The notes beneath the pieces are model-generated. The model worked only from the letters and a program-made list of their open reading frames with translations. It ran no database searches and was not told the origin of the DNA. The translations under genes and the position numbers were made by a program. This document shows positions 13,444-21,067 of a stretch of 35,126 bases of DNA, one piece after another. Numbering within the stretch: the first letter of the stretch is position 1; every line of letters starts with the position of its first letter. Source of the DNA: Candidatus Bathyarchaeota archaeon (GTDB lineage Archaea > Thermoproteota > Bathyarchaeia > Bathyarchaeales > Bathycorpusculaceae); NCBI GenBank assembly GCA_029907545.1, contig JARYLR010000015.1, forward strand, positions 1 through 35,126. Reading direction: 5' to 3'.

Positions 13444-15903
13444 CTAATATTCAGCCACGAAACGTACGCCACAGGGCTTGACTTCTCTGCCCTCGCCTTT
13501 TTTGAGGAGAATTTCACAGAACGAAGCTTTAACCGTGCCAGCGATGTCTTCCTTGCCGTTCATCAACGCCTTGGCAACATCCTTGCTGCCTGCGTAGAGC
13601 GTTAGCTTCTTGATAGGAGCGTTTAGAGGCTTATGCCTCTCAGCCTTGTCCTTTCTGATCTCTGTGATTAAAGCCATAACCACGTCACCGTCTTCCTCTG
13701 CATTCTTGTCCAGAAGCTTTGCATCTACTGCAGGCCAAGGAGACAAGTGAATACTCTTATGACGCTTGGCTTCCGCAAACAGTCTTTGATAAATTTCCTC
13801 AGTAACATGGGGCGCAATCGGGGCAAGAAGCTGCAGAACCCTGAAAAGAACAGTATACAACGTGTACTGTGCAGCCTTTCTCTTTTCCTCTCCATAGACT
13901 TCTGGCTTGTAAAGCCTATCCTTCACCGCCTCAATATAGCAATCGCAGAAGACATGCCACATGAAGTTCCTAGTCTCCTCAGCGGCAATGTTGAAATGAC
14001 ACTTCTCGAAAGCGTCCGTAACGGTTTGTGTCAGCTTTTCGGCTTTGCTCAGAATCCACTTGTCCAACAGCTGCAAATCCATCTCTTTGCTTTCGCTGGG
14101 ATTATAGTCCTTCAGCATGCTGCTTACGAAGCCTGAAGCGTTCCACAGCTTAATGAGAAAACGCCAGCCATATTCCACGTCCTGCCATCGGAACGGAATA
14201 TCCGAACCAGTTGCACCTCCGGCAGCAGCCCACTGCCTCGTCGCGTCAGCACCGTACTTCTGAAGAACTTCCTGCGAAGCCACGTAGTTACCAAGAGACT
14301 TGTGCATTTCACGGCCATCCGTGCCCAGCACCATCCCGTTGATGAGGCAGCTTCGGTAAGGTTTCTCATTGAATAGGGCTAGATGCCTAACCATCAGGTA
14401 GTAAGCCCAAGTGCGAATGATGTCAACGCCTGAGGGATGCATTGATGCCGGAAAAAGTCTACGCCAGTCCTCTCTGTCAGGCCATCCCGCGTGAACCGCG
14501 CATGTTATCGAGGAATCCATCCACGTGTCAAAGACGTCAGTTTCCGGCTTAAACCCTTCCGTGGAGCCGCAGGCGGGGCATTTGTCGATTTTCGGTTTCT
14601 CTATGCGTGGGTCTATGGGAACCCAGTCTGGTTTGGCTATGAGGATGTGACTGCATTTCTTGCAGTACCACGCCGGTATGGGTGTGCCGAAAACACGTTG
14701 CCGTGAGATAACCCAGTCCCACTCCAGCGACTTCGCCCAGTCAATCAGCCGGTGCTTCATGAAATCGGGGAACCACGTGATTTCCAAGGCGTTTTTCTCA
14801 ACCTCGTCTGTCAAAACCCGCGTCTTCATAAACCACTGCTCTCTTTCCAAGATCTCGATTGGCGTGCGGCATCGCCAGCAGGTGCTTACCTCCTGACTTA
14901 AAGGAACAGCTTTTTCAAGCAAGCCTTCCTTTTTCAAGTCTGCGATTATTGCCTTCTTTGCGGTTTCAGCTTCCATGCCGACGTATTTCCCAGCGTTCTT
15001 CGTCATCTTGCCCTTCTCGTCGATGCACATGATCGCGGGCAACCCAAGCTTGACAACTGTTTTCACGTCAGCCTTATCCCCATATGTGCAGATCATCACC
15101 ACGCCCGTGCCGAACTCCGGATCCACCATCGCGTCAGCCACTATCTCGACCGTTCGGTCAGTAGTTGGCACGTGAATCCTCTTTCCGACATGTGCCCTGT
15201 ATCTTTCGTCTTCAGGGTTTACGGCAACAACGACGCATGCTGGAATTAGCTCAGGTCTCGTCGTAGCAACGGTGAGGAAACCTCCTTCTTCAAGTTTAAA
15301 TTTGATGTAGTAGAGCTGCGAGTCCCGCTTGTCGTAAACGACTTCTGCGTCAGCGATGGCTGTCTCGCATCGTGGACACCAGTTCACTGGGTGCATGCCG
15401 CGGTACATGAAGCCTTTCTCATGCAAAAGTATGTAGGAGAGTTGCGTGCGCCTCCAGTAGTCAGGGTTCATAGTCCTGTATTCGGTTGACCAGTCTATGG
15501 ACTCGCCGAGCCTTATGATGTCTGCTTTCATCATGTCGATGTACTTGGTCACATGCTCCATGCAGAGTTTCCGGAACTTGTCCGGCGGGACATCAGTCTT
15601 CTTTATACCATGCTTCTTCTCCACTTCCACCTCGATAGGTAGCCCGTGGCAGTCCCATCCCTGGGGGAAAAACACGTTGTAGCCTCTCATCCGCTTGTAG
15701 CGGGCAACAATGTCGAAATACGTCCAGTTCAAAACAAGCCCCATGTGGAACTCGCCTGAAGTGTAGGGCGGAGGAGTGTCAACGCTGAAGACAGGCCTAG
15801 CGGAGTCAGCCCAGCCAAAGCGGTAGATGCCCATCTCCTCCCACTCTTTCTGCCATTTCCGCTCGATCTCCAAAATGTTAAGCTCTTTAGGCAGCCTATC
15901 CAT
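13444..15903 (-). CDS. valS: valyl-tRNA synthetase
   Basis: A class Ia synthetase of 819 residues, in the range for archaeal ValRS. Landmarks: VDTPPPYTSGEFHMG, GWDCHGLPIEVEVEKKHG, the HPVNWCPRCETAIADAEV zinc site, the editing domain (TTRPELIPACV, then DPEFGTGVVMICTYGD), a second CWRCRTP zinc site, EWDWVISRQRVFGTPIP, a third zinc knuckle CKKCSH...CPACGS, and the anticodon-binding domain starting LLDKWILSKAEKL. The HIGH motif reads HMGL (residues 53-56) and the KMSKS loop reads MHKSL (533-537), both departing from consensus. Valine rather than isoleucine specificity is inferred from the GSDIPFRWQDVEYGWRF block. It shares a divergent promoter region with thiT. Confidence 0.93.
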   Translation of the reverse strand: MDRLPKELNILEIERKWQKEWEEMGIYRFGWADSARPVFSVDTPPPYTSGEFHMGLVLNWTYFDIVARYKRMRGYNVFFPQGWDCHGLPIEVEVEKKHGIKKTDVPPDKFRKLCMEHVTKYIDMMKADIIRLGESIDWSTEYRTMNPDYWRRTQLSYILLHEKGFMYRGMHPVNWCPRCETAIADAEVVYDKRDSQLYYIKFKLEEGGFLTVATTRPELIPACVVVAVNPEDERYRAHVGKRIHVPTTDRTVEIVADAMVDPEFGTGVVMICTYGDKADVKTVVKLGLPAIMCIDEKGKMTKNAGKYVGMEAETAKKAIIADLKKEGLLEKAVPLSQEVSTCWRCRTPIEILEREQWFMKTRVLTDEVEKNALEITWFPDFMKHRLIDWAKSLEWDWVISRQRVFGTPIPAWYCKKCSHILIAKPDWVPIDPRIEKPKIDKCPACGSTEGFKPETDVFDTWMDSSITCAVHAGWPDREDWRRLFPASMHPSGVDIIRTWAYYLMVRHLALFNEKPYRSCLINGMVLGTDGREMHKSLGNYVASQEVLQKYGADATRQWAAAGGATGSDIPFRWQDVEYGWRFLIKLWNASGFVSSMLKDYNPSESKEMDLQLLDKWILSKAEKLTQTVTDAFEKCHFNIAAEETRNFMWHVFCDCYIEAVKDRLYKPEVYGEEKRKAAQYTLYTVLFRVLQLLAPIAPHVTEEIYQRLFAEAKRHKSIHLSPWPAVDAKLLDKNAEEDGDVVMALITEIRKDKAERHKPLNAPIKKLTLYAGSKDVAKALMNGKEDIAGTVKASFCEILLKKGEGREVKPCGVRFVAEY

Positions 15904-15953
15904 GTCCCATCAACCACATTGAACGATGTTTTCAGACTGTTCCTAGGAAAGGT

Positions 15954-15963
15954 AAATATACAC
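15954..15963 (+). promoter_or_regulatory. TATA box of the TPP-riboswitch / thiT operon
   Basis: GGTAAATATACAC is about 20-30 nt before the first riboswitch helix, so transcription would begin near 15975-15985. The aptamer is then essentially the whole leader. Confidence 0.5.
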
Positions 15964-15974
15964 ATAGATAACAA

Positions 15975-16080
15975 TTACCCTTCCGGAGGCTAGGGGAGCT
16001 GGGTAAGTGACCCGGCTGAGAGGACGGTTGAAAACCGCCGACCCTTAGAACCTGAACCAGATAATACTGGCGGAGGGAAA
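15975..16080 (+). promoter_or_regulatory. TPP (THI-element) riboswitch controlling thiT
   Basis: The sequence matches the conserved TPP aptamer block by block: TAGGGGAGC at 15991, GGCTGAGAGGA at 16014, ACCCTTAGAACCTGAACCAG at 16041-16060, and ATAATACTGGCGGAGGGA at 16061. Helices seen are P2 TAGGGG/CCCTTA, P3 AGCTGGGT/ACCCGGCT, an extra hairpin CGGTT/AACCG, and P5 CCAG/CTGG. The 3' conserved GGAGGG is also the Shine-Dalgarno sequence of thiT (GGAGG 16072-16076, 8 nt before GTG 16085). TTACCCTTCCG (15975-15985) is complementary to CGGAGGGAA (16071-16079) with two bulges. Translational control is inferred: TPP binding should hide the ribosome-binding site and shut off uptake. Bacterial and some archaeal thiamine genes are known to carry this element. 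Confidence 0.93.
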
Positions 16081-16084
16081 AAAT

Positions 16085-16642
16085 GTGGAAAAAAGTGAAA
16101 AGGCAATTTCGCAAACTAAAGTTCTTGCTGAAGTCATAGTTTTCGCTGCGTTATCAGCTGGTTTGTACGCCATACGTCCATATTCGCTTCCATATGGCGG
16201 TTCAATAACTCTAGGCAGTATGGTTCCAGTGATGTGGCTAGCCTTAAGGAGAGGCGTAATCGCGGGATTCATCGCTGGAGCAATTTTCGGGTTGATAGCG
16301 CTTCCAATTGACATCATGCTTCTTCCATATTCGCCAATTACAAATCCAATACAAGTTTTCCTTGAATATCCTATCGCTTTCGGAGCACTTGGACTGGCTG
16401 GAATCATTCATAGGCGTTCAGTAGCATTTGCGATTGTTGGAGTTGGAATAAGCATATTTGTTAAATTTCTCTTGCACGTAATTGCTGGCGTAATCTTTTG
16501 GGCTTGGTCGATTCCTCAAGAGTGGAACCCAGTTGTTTACGCAATCGTTTACAATGGCAGCTTCTTACTTCCAGAATTCATAATCAGCGCCATACTGATG
16601 TATATACTTGTTAAGAAGAAAACTTTGGAATACGCACTCTAA
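16085..16642 (+). CDS. thiT: thiamine ECF transporter S component (ThiT-like)
   Basis: A 185-residue integral membrane protein with six predicted spans. The signature GGSITLGSMVPVMWLALRRG follows the first span. The remaining features (VFLEYPIAFGALGLAG, FVKFLLHVIAGVIFWAW with the aromatic residues that bind thiamine, and VYNGSFLLPEFIISA) match ThiT. It binds thiamine and passes it to a shared EcfA/EcfT energising module, which is not in this window. The start GTG 16085 is 8 nt after the GGAGG ribosome-binding site buried in the riboswitch. An out-of-frame ATG at 16083 overlaps it by one base. The KaiC-like gene follows after 14 nt, so the riboswitch may influence the whole operon. Confidence 0.9.
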   Translation: MEKSEKAISQTKVLAEVIVFAALSAGLYAIRPYSLPYGGSITLGSMVPVMWLALRRGVIAGFIAGAIFGLIALPIDIMLLPYSPITNPIQVFLEYPIAFGALGLAGIIHRRSVAFAIVGVGISIFVKFLLHVIAGVIFWAWSIPQEWNPVVYAIVYNGSFLLPEFIISAILMYILVKKKTLEYAL

Positions 16643-16656
16643 TTTGGGGAAAACAA

Positions 16657-17385
16657 ATGGTGAAACTGAAAACAGGCATCGATGGACTCGACCAACTTAT
16701 TGGCGGCGGTATCGTGTCGGGTTCCCGCAACATTCTCTACGGGCCGCCTGGCACGGGAAAAACAGTTTTTGCTATGCAGTTTCTTTGGCAGGGCTTGAAG
16801 CAGGGAGAGACGGTTGCCTACGACATCATGGATAAGCCGTTTCCACGTTTAATAGCCTACTTCAAGTCTTTCAGATGGGACATCGAACCTTACATTGACA
16901 GGGGCAAGTTCATAGCGATACAGGCTTTCCCGCATTATGCGCCCTACCCGAAGGATCCACGAGTGATCTACTTCAGTCTGGAAGACTTCGAGGAAATGAA
17001 GCGCATTGACAGACTTATCTCTGAAAAACATGTAACACGGTTTGCTGCAGGAGACTTCAGCGAGCAACTGTTCTCCATATATGATATCAAGTACATGGAG
17101 CCGATTGAGGACTGGACGATTAACTGGTGCCACTTCGACGACATAGTCAACATTGACATAATGACGGCGGCAACACAGAAGGATACAGCGACGCAGAGAG
17201 CCACAGATCTGGATCTTAACAAGGCGCATAACATTTTCTACTTTAGATTTAACCGTGAGAAATGTCAACGAGAACTTCGCATCGTGAAGATTGAGGGTTG
17301 CAGTCACCCGTTGGAGTGGATTCCCTTCGAAATAAGTGGCAAAGGCATAAATCTTCTGCTGACAAGCAAGGCTAAGCGGAGATAG
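16657..17385 (+). CDS. KaiC/RadA-like RecA-fold ATPase, probably catalytically degenerate
   Basis: A 242-residue single KaiC-type domain. The N-terminus KLKTGIDGLDQLIGGGIVSGS is the family start, followed by Walker A GPPGTGKT (residues 29-36). The usual catalytic Glu pair after the next strand (Y-x-x-x-E-E) is replaced by YDIMDKPFPR. Walker B is also weak (VNIDIM). It may therefore bind but hydrolyse ATP poorly. Single-domain archaeal KaiC proteins are usually linked to signalling or regulation. It lies 14 nt after thiT with a GGGG ribosome-binding site before the ATG. Its stop abuts the next ATG (17386), so the three genes form an operon downstream of the TPP riboswitch. Confidence 0.85.
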   Translation: MVKLKTGIDGLDQLIGGGIVSGSRNILYGPPGTGKTVFAMQFLWQGLKQGETVAYDIMDKPFPRLIAYFKSFRWDIEPYIDRGKFIAIQAFPHYAPYPKDPRVIYFSLEDFEEMKRIDRLISEKHVTRFAAGDFSEQLFSIYDIKYMEPIEDWTINWCHFDDIVNIDIMTAATQKDTATQRATDLDLNKAHNIFYFRFNREKCQRELRIVKIEGCSHPLEWIPFEISGKGINLLLTSKAKRR

Positions 17386-18387
17386 ATGGGAAAACTCTCA
17401 ACAAAAGACCTAAAAAAACTGCTCGACTGCATCAAAAAGGATGGGCGAGTAGTTATCCCGCCTACGCCAGGATTCGATTCAGGCGTTCACTTGCTGGATG
17501 ACAACTATGTTGTCGTCTCAACAGACCCCTGTCTCGGCGTTCCCGAAAAATGGTTCGGCTACCTGCTGATACACTACGCGGCATCAGATGTTGCGCTTTT
17601 CGGAGCCAAACCCGAGTTCTGCACCATAAACCTCCTTGGTCCGCCATCTAGCAAACCGCAGACTTTTCAGAATATAATGAAGCTTGCCTGCTCGGCGGCT
17701 GACGAGTTGCGCTTGGCGATAGTTACTGGGCACACTGGAACCTACGAAAGCGTGAAGGCGCCTGTAGGCATCTGCACTGCATACGGTACAGTTGAAAAAA
17801 ATATGCTCGTCACGCCAGCGGGAGCCAAAGCAGGAGATTGCATCTTCTGCATTAAGCCAGCAGCTTTGGAAACCATTGTCAACTTTGCATTGACAAGCAA
17901 AGACTTGGCGTCTAAGCTGTTTGGGAGAAAGCGTACAGAGGAACTGGCGGATCTTGTTCAAATGCAGAGCTGTGTTAATGAAGCGTTGCTTCTTGCTGGG
18001 ACGGGGGGTGTCCATGCGATGCACGATGCCACTGAAGGCGGATTGGTTGCAGCACTGAACGAGATGGCTGAAGTGGCAGGCGTCGGTTTCGAGATCAAGT
18101 TTGAGAATATTCCATTCAGCAAAGAAGCGCTGAAGCTGCAGCAGCATTTCAAGCTCTCTGACACTCAGTTGCTTTCCATGTCTTCAACAGGCACCTTTTT
18201 GGCATCCGTACGTGAAGAAGCAAAGACCAAGATTGAAAAAATCTTGCGACAGAGAAACATCGCCTTTAGCGTTCTTGGACAGTTCACGGCAGACACAAAA
18301 CGATTGATGTTAAAACGAGGAGTGAAGACTCTTTTTCCGAGAGTTGCGAGAGACCCTTATGGAAGAATTCTCTCGGGGAAAGTGTAG
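17386..18387 (+). CDS. AIR-synthase/HypE/ThiL-superfamily protein
   Basis: 333 residues of the PurM-like ATP-dependent fold. The N-terminal domain has GFDSGVHLLDDNYVVVSTDPCLG, then HYAASDVALFGAKPEFCTIN, the conserved helix after the nucleotide-binding Asp. The C-terminal domain begins near VHAMHDATEGGLVAALNEMAEVAG, typical of HypE and PurM. The family includes HypE (hydrogenase cofactor), ThiL (thiamine-phosphate kinase), PurM and SelD. This copy looks closest to the archaeal HypE-related proteins of unknown substrate. Its place in a TPP-controlled operon suggests a thiamine-phosphate role (inference only). Its last 31 nt overlap the convergent fdhD gene. Confidence 0.85.
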   Translation: MGKLSTKDLKKLLDCIKKDGRVVIPPTPGFDSGVHLLDDNYVVVSTDPCLGVPEKWFGYLLIHYAASDVALFGAKPEFCTINLLGPPSSKPQTFQNIMKLACSAADELRLAIVTGHTGTYESVKAPVGICTAYGTVEKNMLVTPAGAKAGDCIFCIKPAALETIVNFALTSKDLASKLFGRKRTEELADLVQMQSCVNEALLLAGTGGVHAMHDATEGGLVAALNEMAEVAGVGFEIKFENIPFSKEALKLQQHFKLSDTQLLSMSSTGTFLASVREEAKTKIEKILRQRNIAFSVLGQFTADTKRLMLKRGVKTLFPRVARDPYGRILSGKV

Positions 18388-19136
18388 ATGTTCATGCGGT
18401 CTCCGCGAGCAAAGCCTATGAGTGTCAAGCCTGCTTCCTGAGCAACACGGATGCCTGAGTCCAAAGCTGCGGCTAAGGAAGCCACGACCGGCAAGCCGAC
18501 CGCTACTGCTTTGATGACGATATCGCTCGTAAGCCGTCCACTCAAAGCTAGAAAACATTCGCTGAAACTGCCTTTACTTAGGGCAACTGAGCCAACTACC
18601 TTGTCTACAGCGTTGTGGCGGCCAACATCCTCAGCAGAGGCAAGAAGACCGCCGTCATGCTTGTATATGGCAGCGGCATGGACTCCTCCGGTTTTTCGGA
18701 ATGTCTCAGCAATAAAGTTTAACTGCTTCACGCCTTTCAGAATAGTCTCGGCTTTCACTTTTAAGTCTGATTTGATTTTCGGAAGCTTTCCTGAATACTG
18801 ATATGGGGTGCTGCTTCCGCAGGCAGATAAGATAATGCGTGAGTATGTTCCTGCAAACTTGAGTCGCTTCTCTAGGTCAACGTTTTTCTTGAGCGTGACT
18901 TGGACGGCGTCGCCTTTCATCATCGTCTCAGCTATTTCTTCGGTTGACTTTACAATTCTTGAGGAAAGCAAGTGACCGACAATCAACTCTCGCGAGCGGG
19001 AAGGAGAACACATGACCGTAGCAAAGTGAGCCTTGTTGATGAAAATAAAAAGTGGTTTTTCCTCAGCAACACAATCAACTAGTCTCTGAACCTGACGCCT
19101 CGAAACACTCAATTTCACAATTTCTACCTCAACCAT
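18357..19136 (-). CDS. fdhD: FdhD-type sulfurtransferase for Mo/W-pterin enzymes
   Basis: 259 residues, the normal length. Family motifs are SRELIVGHLLSSRIV, RKTGGVHAAAI, EDVGRHNAVDKVVG, LSGRLTSDIVIKAV and GIRVAQEAGLTLIGFARGDRMNIYT. FdhD passes sulfur from a cysteine desulfurase to the molybdopterin cofactor of formate dehydrogenase-type enzymes. The classical motif is C-G-x-C; here it is SACGSSTPYQ with only the first cysteine (C106). The likely client nearby is FwdB, a Mo/W-bis-pterin protein encoded 9 kb away (inference). It starts at ATG 19136, is 19 nt from the ATP-grasp gene, and its end overlaps the convergent PurM-like gene. Confidence 0.92.
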   Translation of the reverse strand: MVEVEIVKLSVSRRQVQRLVDCVAEEKPLFIFINKAHFATVMCSPSRSRELIVGHLLSSRIVKSTEEIAETMMKGDAVQVTLKKNVDLEKRLKFAGTYSRIILSACGSSTPYQYSGKLPKIKSDLKVKAETILKGVKQLNFIAETFRKTGGVHAAAIYKHDGGLLASAEDVGRHNAVDKVVGSVALSKGSFSECFLALSGRLTSDIVIKAVAVGLPVVASLAAALDSGIRVAQEAGLTLIGFARGDRMNIYTFPERILP

Positions 19137-19155
19137 AAAAACTCATCTTCCCCTT

Positions 19156-20076
19156 TCATTTCTTCAGCTCCGCTAAAACATAATTCACAACCTCGTCGGC
19201 AATGTTGACCTTCGTAACGGTCTGCAAGCCCTTCCATCCCGGCTGGCTGTTCACCTCAACAACAAAGGAGCCTCTGGAAGTTTCGATTATGTCGACGCCT
19301 GCTACCTTGCAGCCGACAATTTCGGCAGACTTGATTGCCATTTCTTCTAATGCGTTGTCCAGTTTTAGAGGTTCTGGACGCGCGCCTTGGCTGTAGTTGG
19401 TTTTCCAGCTGTCTGCGACGCGGCGCATTGCGGCTATGGCGCGGTTACCTAATACGAAGACTCTAATGTCAGAGACGCCGTGAGGCAAAAACTCTTGGAT
19501 GTAGATAACTCCGTGATGAAATGTTATGGCCTTAAATATGGTTAAAGCGATTTCTCTATCGTTAACGCGGGTGGCGCCGATTCCTCGGGATCCGAAAATG
19601 GGTTTGACTACGACGTCTCTCTCCAGCTCGTCAAAAGCTTCCAAAGCTCGGTCTACACGCTCAGTTGCAGCTGTCCGAGGGACAGGTATGCCATTCTCCT
19701 CAAGAATAGCCAGTATGTCATACTTGTCTACACAGTGCTCTATTGCCTCTGGCGGGTTTAGAATGTATAAGCCTAGTCTCTGCAACCTGTAGAGCATGTC
19801 CATTCTGAACACGATTTCTTCAAGCGAGCCGCGTCCGATGGGGCGAACAATCACTGCATCCAGCTTGTCAAGCAAATCACCTTTGCCTACCTTAAAGTGC
19901 GGCGTGTACCCGACAAAGCTGATGAGCTGGGGAAAAGCGAAGCATGAGTTGGCTATGTTGTGTCTGGTTAATGCTTCTCGAAGCTGTGTTGAGCTCCAAG
20001 AGTTTCGGTTTCGAGTTATTATTCCAACAAAGATTGCTGATCCCTCTTGGCAACATTGCCAACTTGGAATCAGCAA
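19156..20076 (-). CDS. RimK-like ATP-grasp ligase (glutamyl-ligase family)
   Basis: About 306 residues from a TTG at 20076. The ATP-grasp core is clear: CVDKYDILAILEENGIPVPRT, VVVKPIFGSRGIGATRV, YIQEFLPHGVSDIRVFVLGNRAIAAMRR, KTNYSQGARPEPLKL, and the metal-binding end VAGVDIIETSRGSFVVEVNSQPGWKGLQ. The family joins glutamate or other amino acids to carboxylates (RimK, LysX, MptN, CofF). With Mch and Fwd encoded close by, a methanopterin or F420 glutamyl ligase is plausible but not proven. The N-terminus is uncertain: family similarity begins at IFVGIITRNRN (about residue 15), and a TATA-like CTTAAAAACAA (about 20084-20094) is very near the TTG. Confidence 0.85.
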   Translation of the reverse strand: MLIPSWQCCQEGSAIFVGIITRNRNSWSSTQLREALTRHNIANSCFAFPQLISFVGYTPHFKVGKGDLLDKLDAVIVRPIGRGSLEEIVFRMDMLYRLQRLGLYILNPPEAIEHCVDKYDILAILEENGIPVPRTAATERVDRALEAFDELERDVVVKPIFGSRGIGATRVNDREIALTIFKAITFHHGVIYIQEFLPHGVSDIRVFVLGNRAIAAMRRVADSWKTNYSQGARPEPLKLDNALEEMAIKSAEIVGCKVAGVDIIETSRGSFVVEVNSQPGWKGLQTVTKVNIADEVVNYVLAELKK

Positions 20077-20138
20077 GGCAGTTGTTTTTAAGACTATCTA
20101 AAAACAGAGACGCAGCATCCGACAAGTATTTTCCTCAG

Positions 20139-21053
20139 CTAAATCTTGTGAATATATGGAATCAAATCTTCTGCGCTTTCCAACGGTAGAGACAAGTCCA
20201 GATCAAGATACGCGCCATGAACATTAAAGTAAGGTGCGCCCTTCCTTGAGAACAACGTTAAAACTTTTCCACCATGGTTTATTCTGTAGCCTTCATCGCA
20301 CGGCTCATGACCTCTTATGAGAAGCTTAACATCCAGCTTCATCAGTACATCATCCGTTACGCTTTTGCCGAAGAGTTTGCCTGCTCCTCGAGTAGAAGGA
20401 TAAACCATACCCGCCGTCTCTGTGGGGTCGCTCCAAAGGATGTCTTCAAGAAAACTTTCATGCGCGACTCCTAGATCTTCAATTCTGCTGACTTGTTGGG
20501 ACAGCCCTCCGTGTATGAGCAGACATTTTTTCTTCACAAGGGCCGCGTTGTAGAGAAAATCAAAAAGCTGGCGGATCTTGCGGTATGCTTCTCCGCCTTT
20601 ATCTTTGAATCTTTTCTGGAACTGTTCGGGCAAGTCATGCGGATAGGCTAGAAGGCTTTCCGGACCTTCGTGATTTCCCCGCAGAAGAATAACCTGTTTA
20701 GGAAAAAGCTTCTTCAGCTTAAGCACAAGCCAATAGACTTCCGCCGAAAAAGCTCCTCGGTCGCCGTAGTCGCCAAGGAAAATCAGAAACGCGTCGGTTC
20801 TCTGGTTCATTTTGTCAATAAAATCGCTTTCCCTCAAAATGTCAACAAGACTCTCGAGATCGCCGTGTAAGTCGCCGATAACCAGCGCCTCTCCTCTAGG
20901 TTCAAGCAACACAACTCTTCCCAGGATCTGAACACCTCCTATTTCTCCATTTTCACCGCTTAACAGATTGACAATGTTGTCCACGGCTTCCGCAAAACGT
21001 TGACCGTCTACTTCAAAGGCTTCTTTGACAACTCTTGAAAGCAGAGACTTCAT
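20139..21053 (-). CDS. PPP-family serine/threonine protein phosphatase
   Basis: 304 residues with all metallophosphatase signatures of the PPP family: GDLHGD (GDxHG), FLGDYGDRG (GDxxDRG, with G in place of the usual V), LLRGNHEG (GNHE), LLIHGGLS, and RGHEPC. The order and spacing match PP1/PP2A-like enzymes, with a dinuclear metal centre. The N-terminal 55 residues are helical and not part of the core. It is cytoplasmic, with no signal peptide. It lies 14 nt after a coiled-coil protein gene on the same strand, suggesting the coiled-coil protein is a partner or substrate (inference). Start is ATG 21053 with a GAAG tract. Confidence 0.93.
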   Translation of the reverse strand: MKSLLSRVVKEAFEVDGQRFAEAVDNIVNLLSGENGEIGGVQILGRVVLLEPRGEALVIGDLHGDLESLVDILRESDFIDKMNQRTDAFLIFLGDYGDRGAFSAEVYWLVLKLKKLFPKQVILLRGNHEGPESLLAYPHDLPEQFQKRFKDKGGEAYRKIRQLFDFLYNAALVKKKCLLIHGGLSQQVSRIEDLGVAHESFLEDILWSDPTETAGMVYPSTRGAGKLFGKSVTDDVLMKLDVKLLIRGHEPCDEGYRINHGGKVLTLFSRKGAPYFNVHGAYLDLDLSLPLESAEDLIPYIHKI

Positions 21054-21067
21054 GCATCTTCTCTCGG

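Noticed and set aside
15985-15989. Second GGAGG copy at the 5' end of the TPP riboswitch as a ribosome-binding site
   Set aside because: It is followed by no start codon within range and is part of the aptamer leader.
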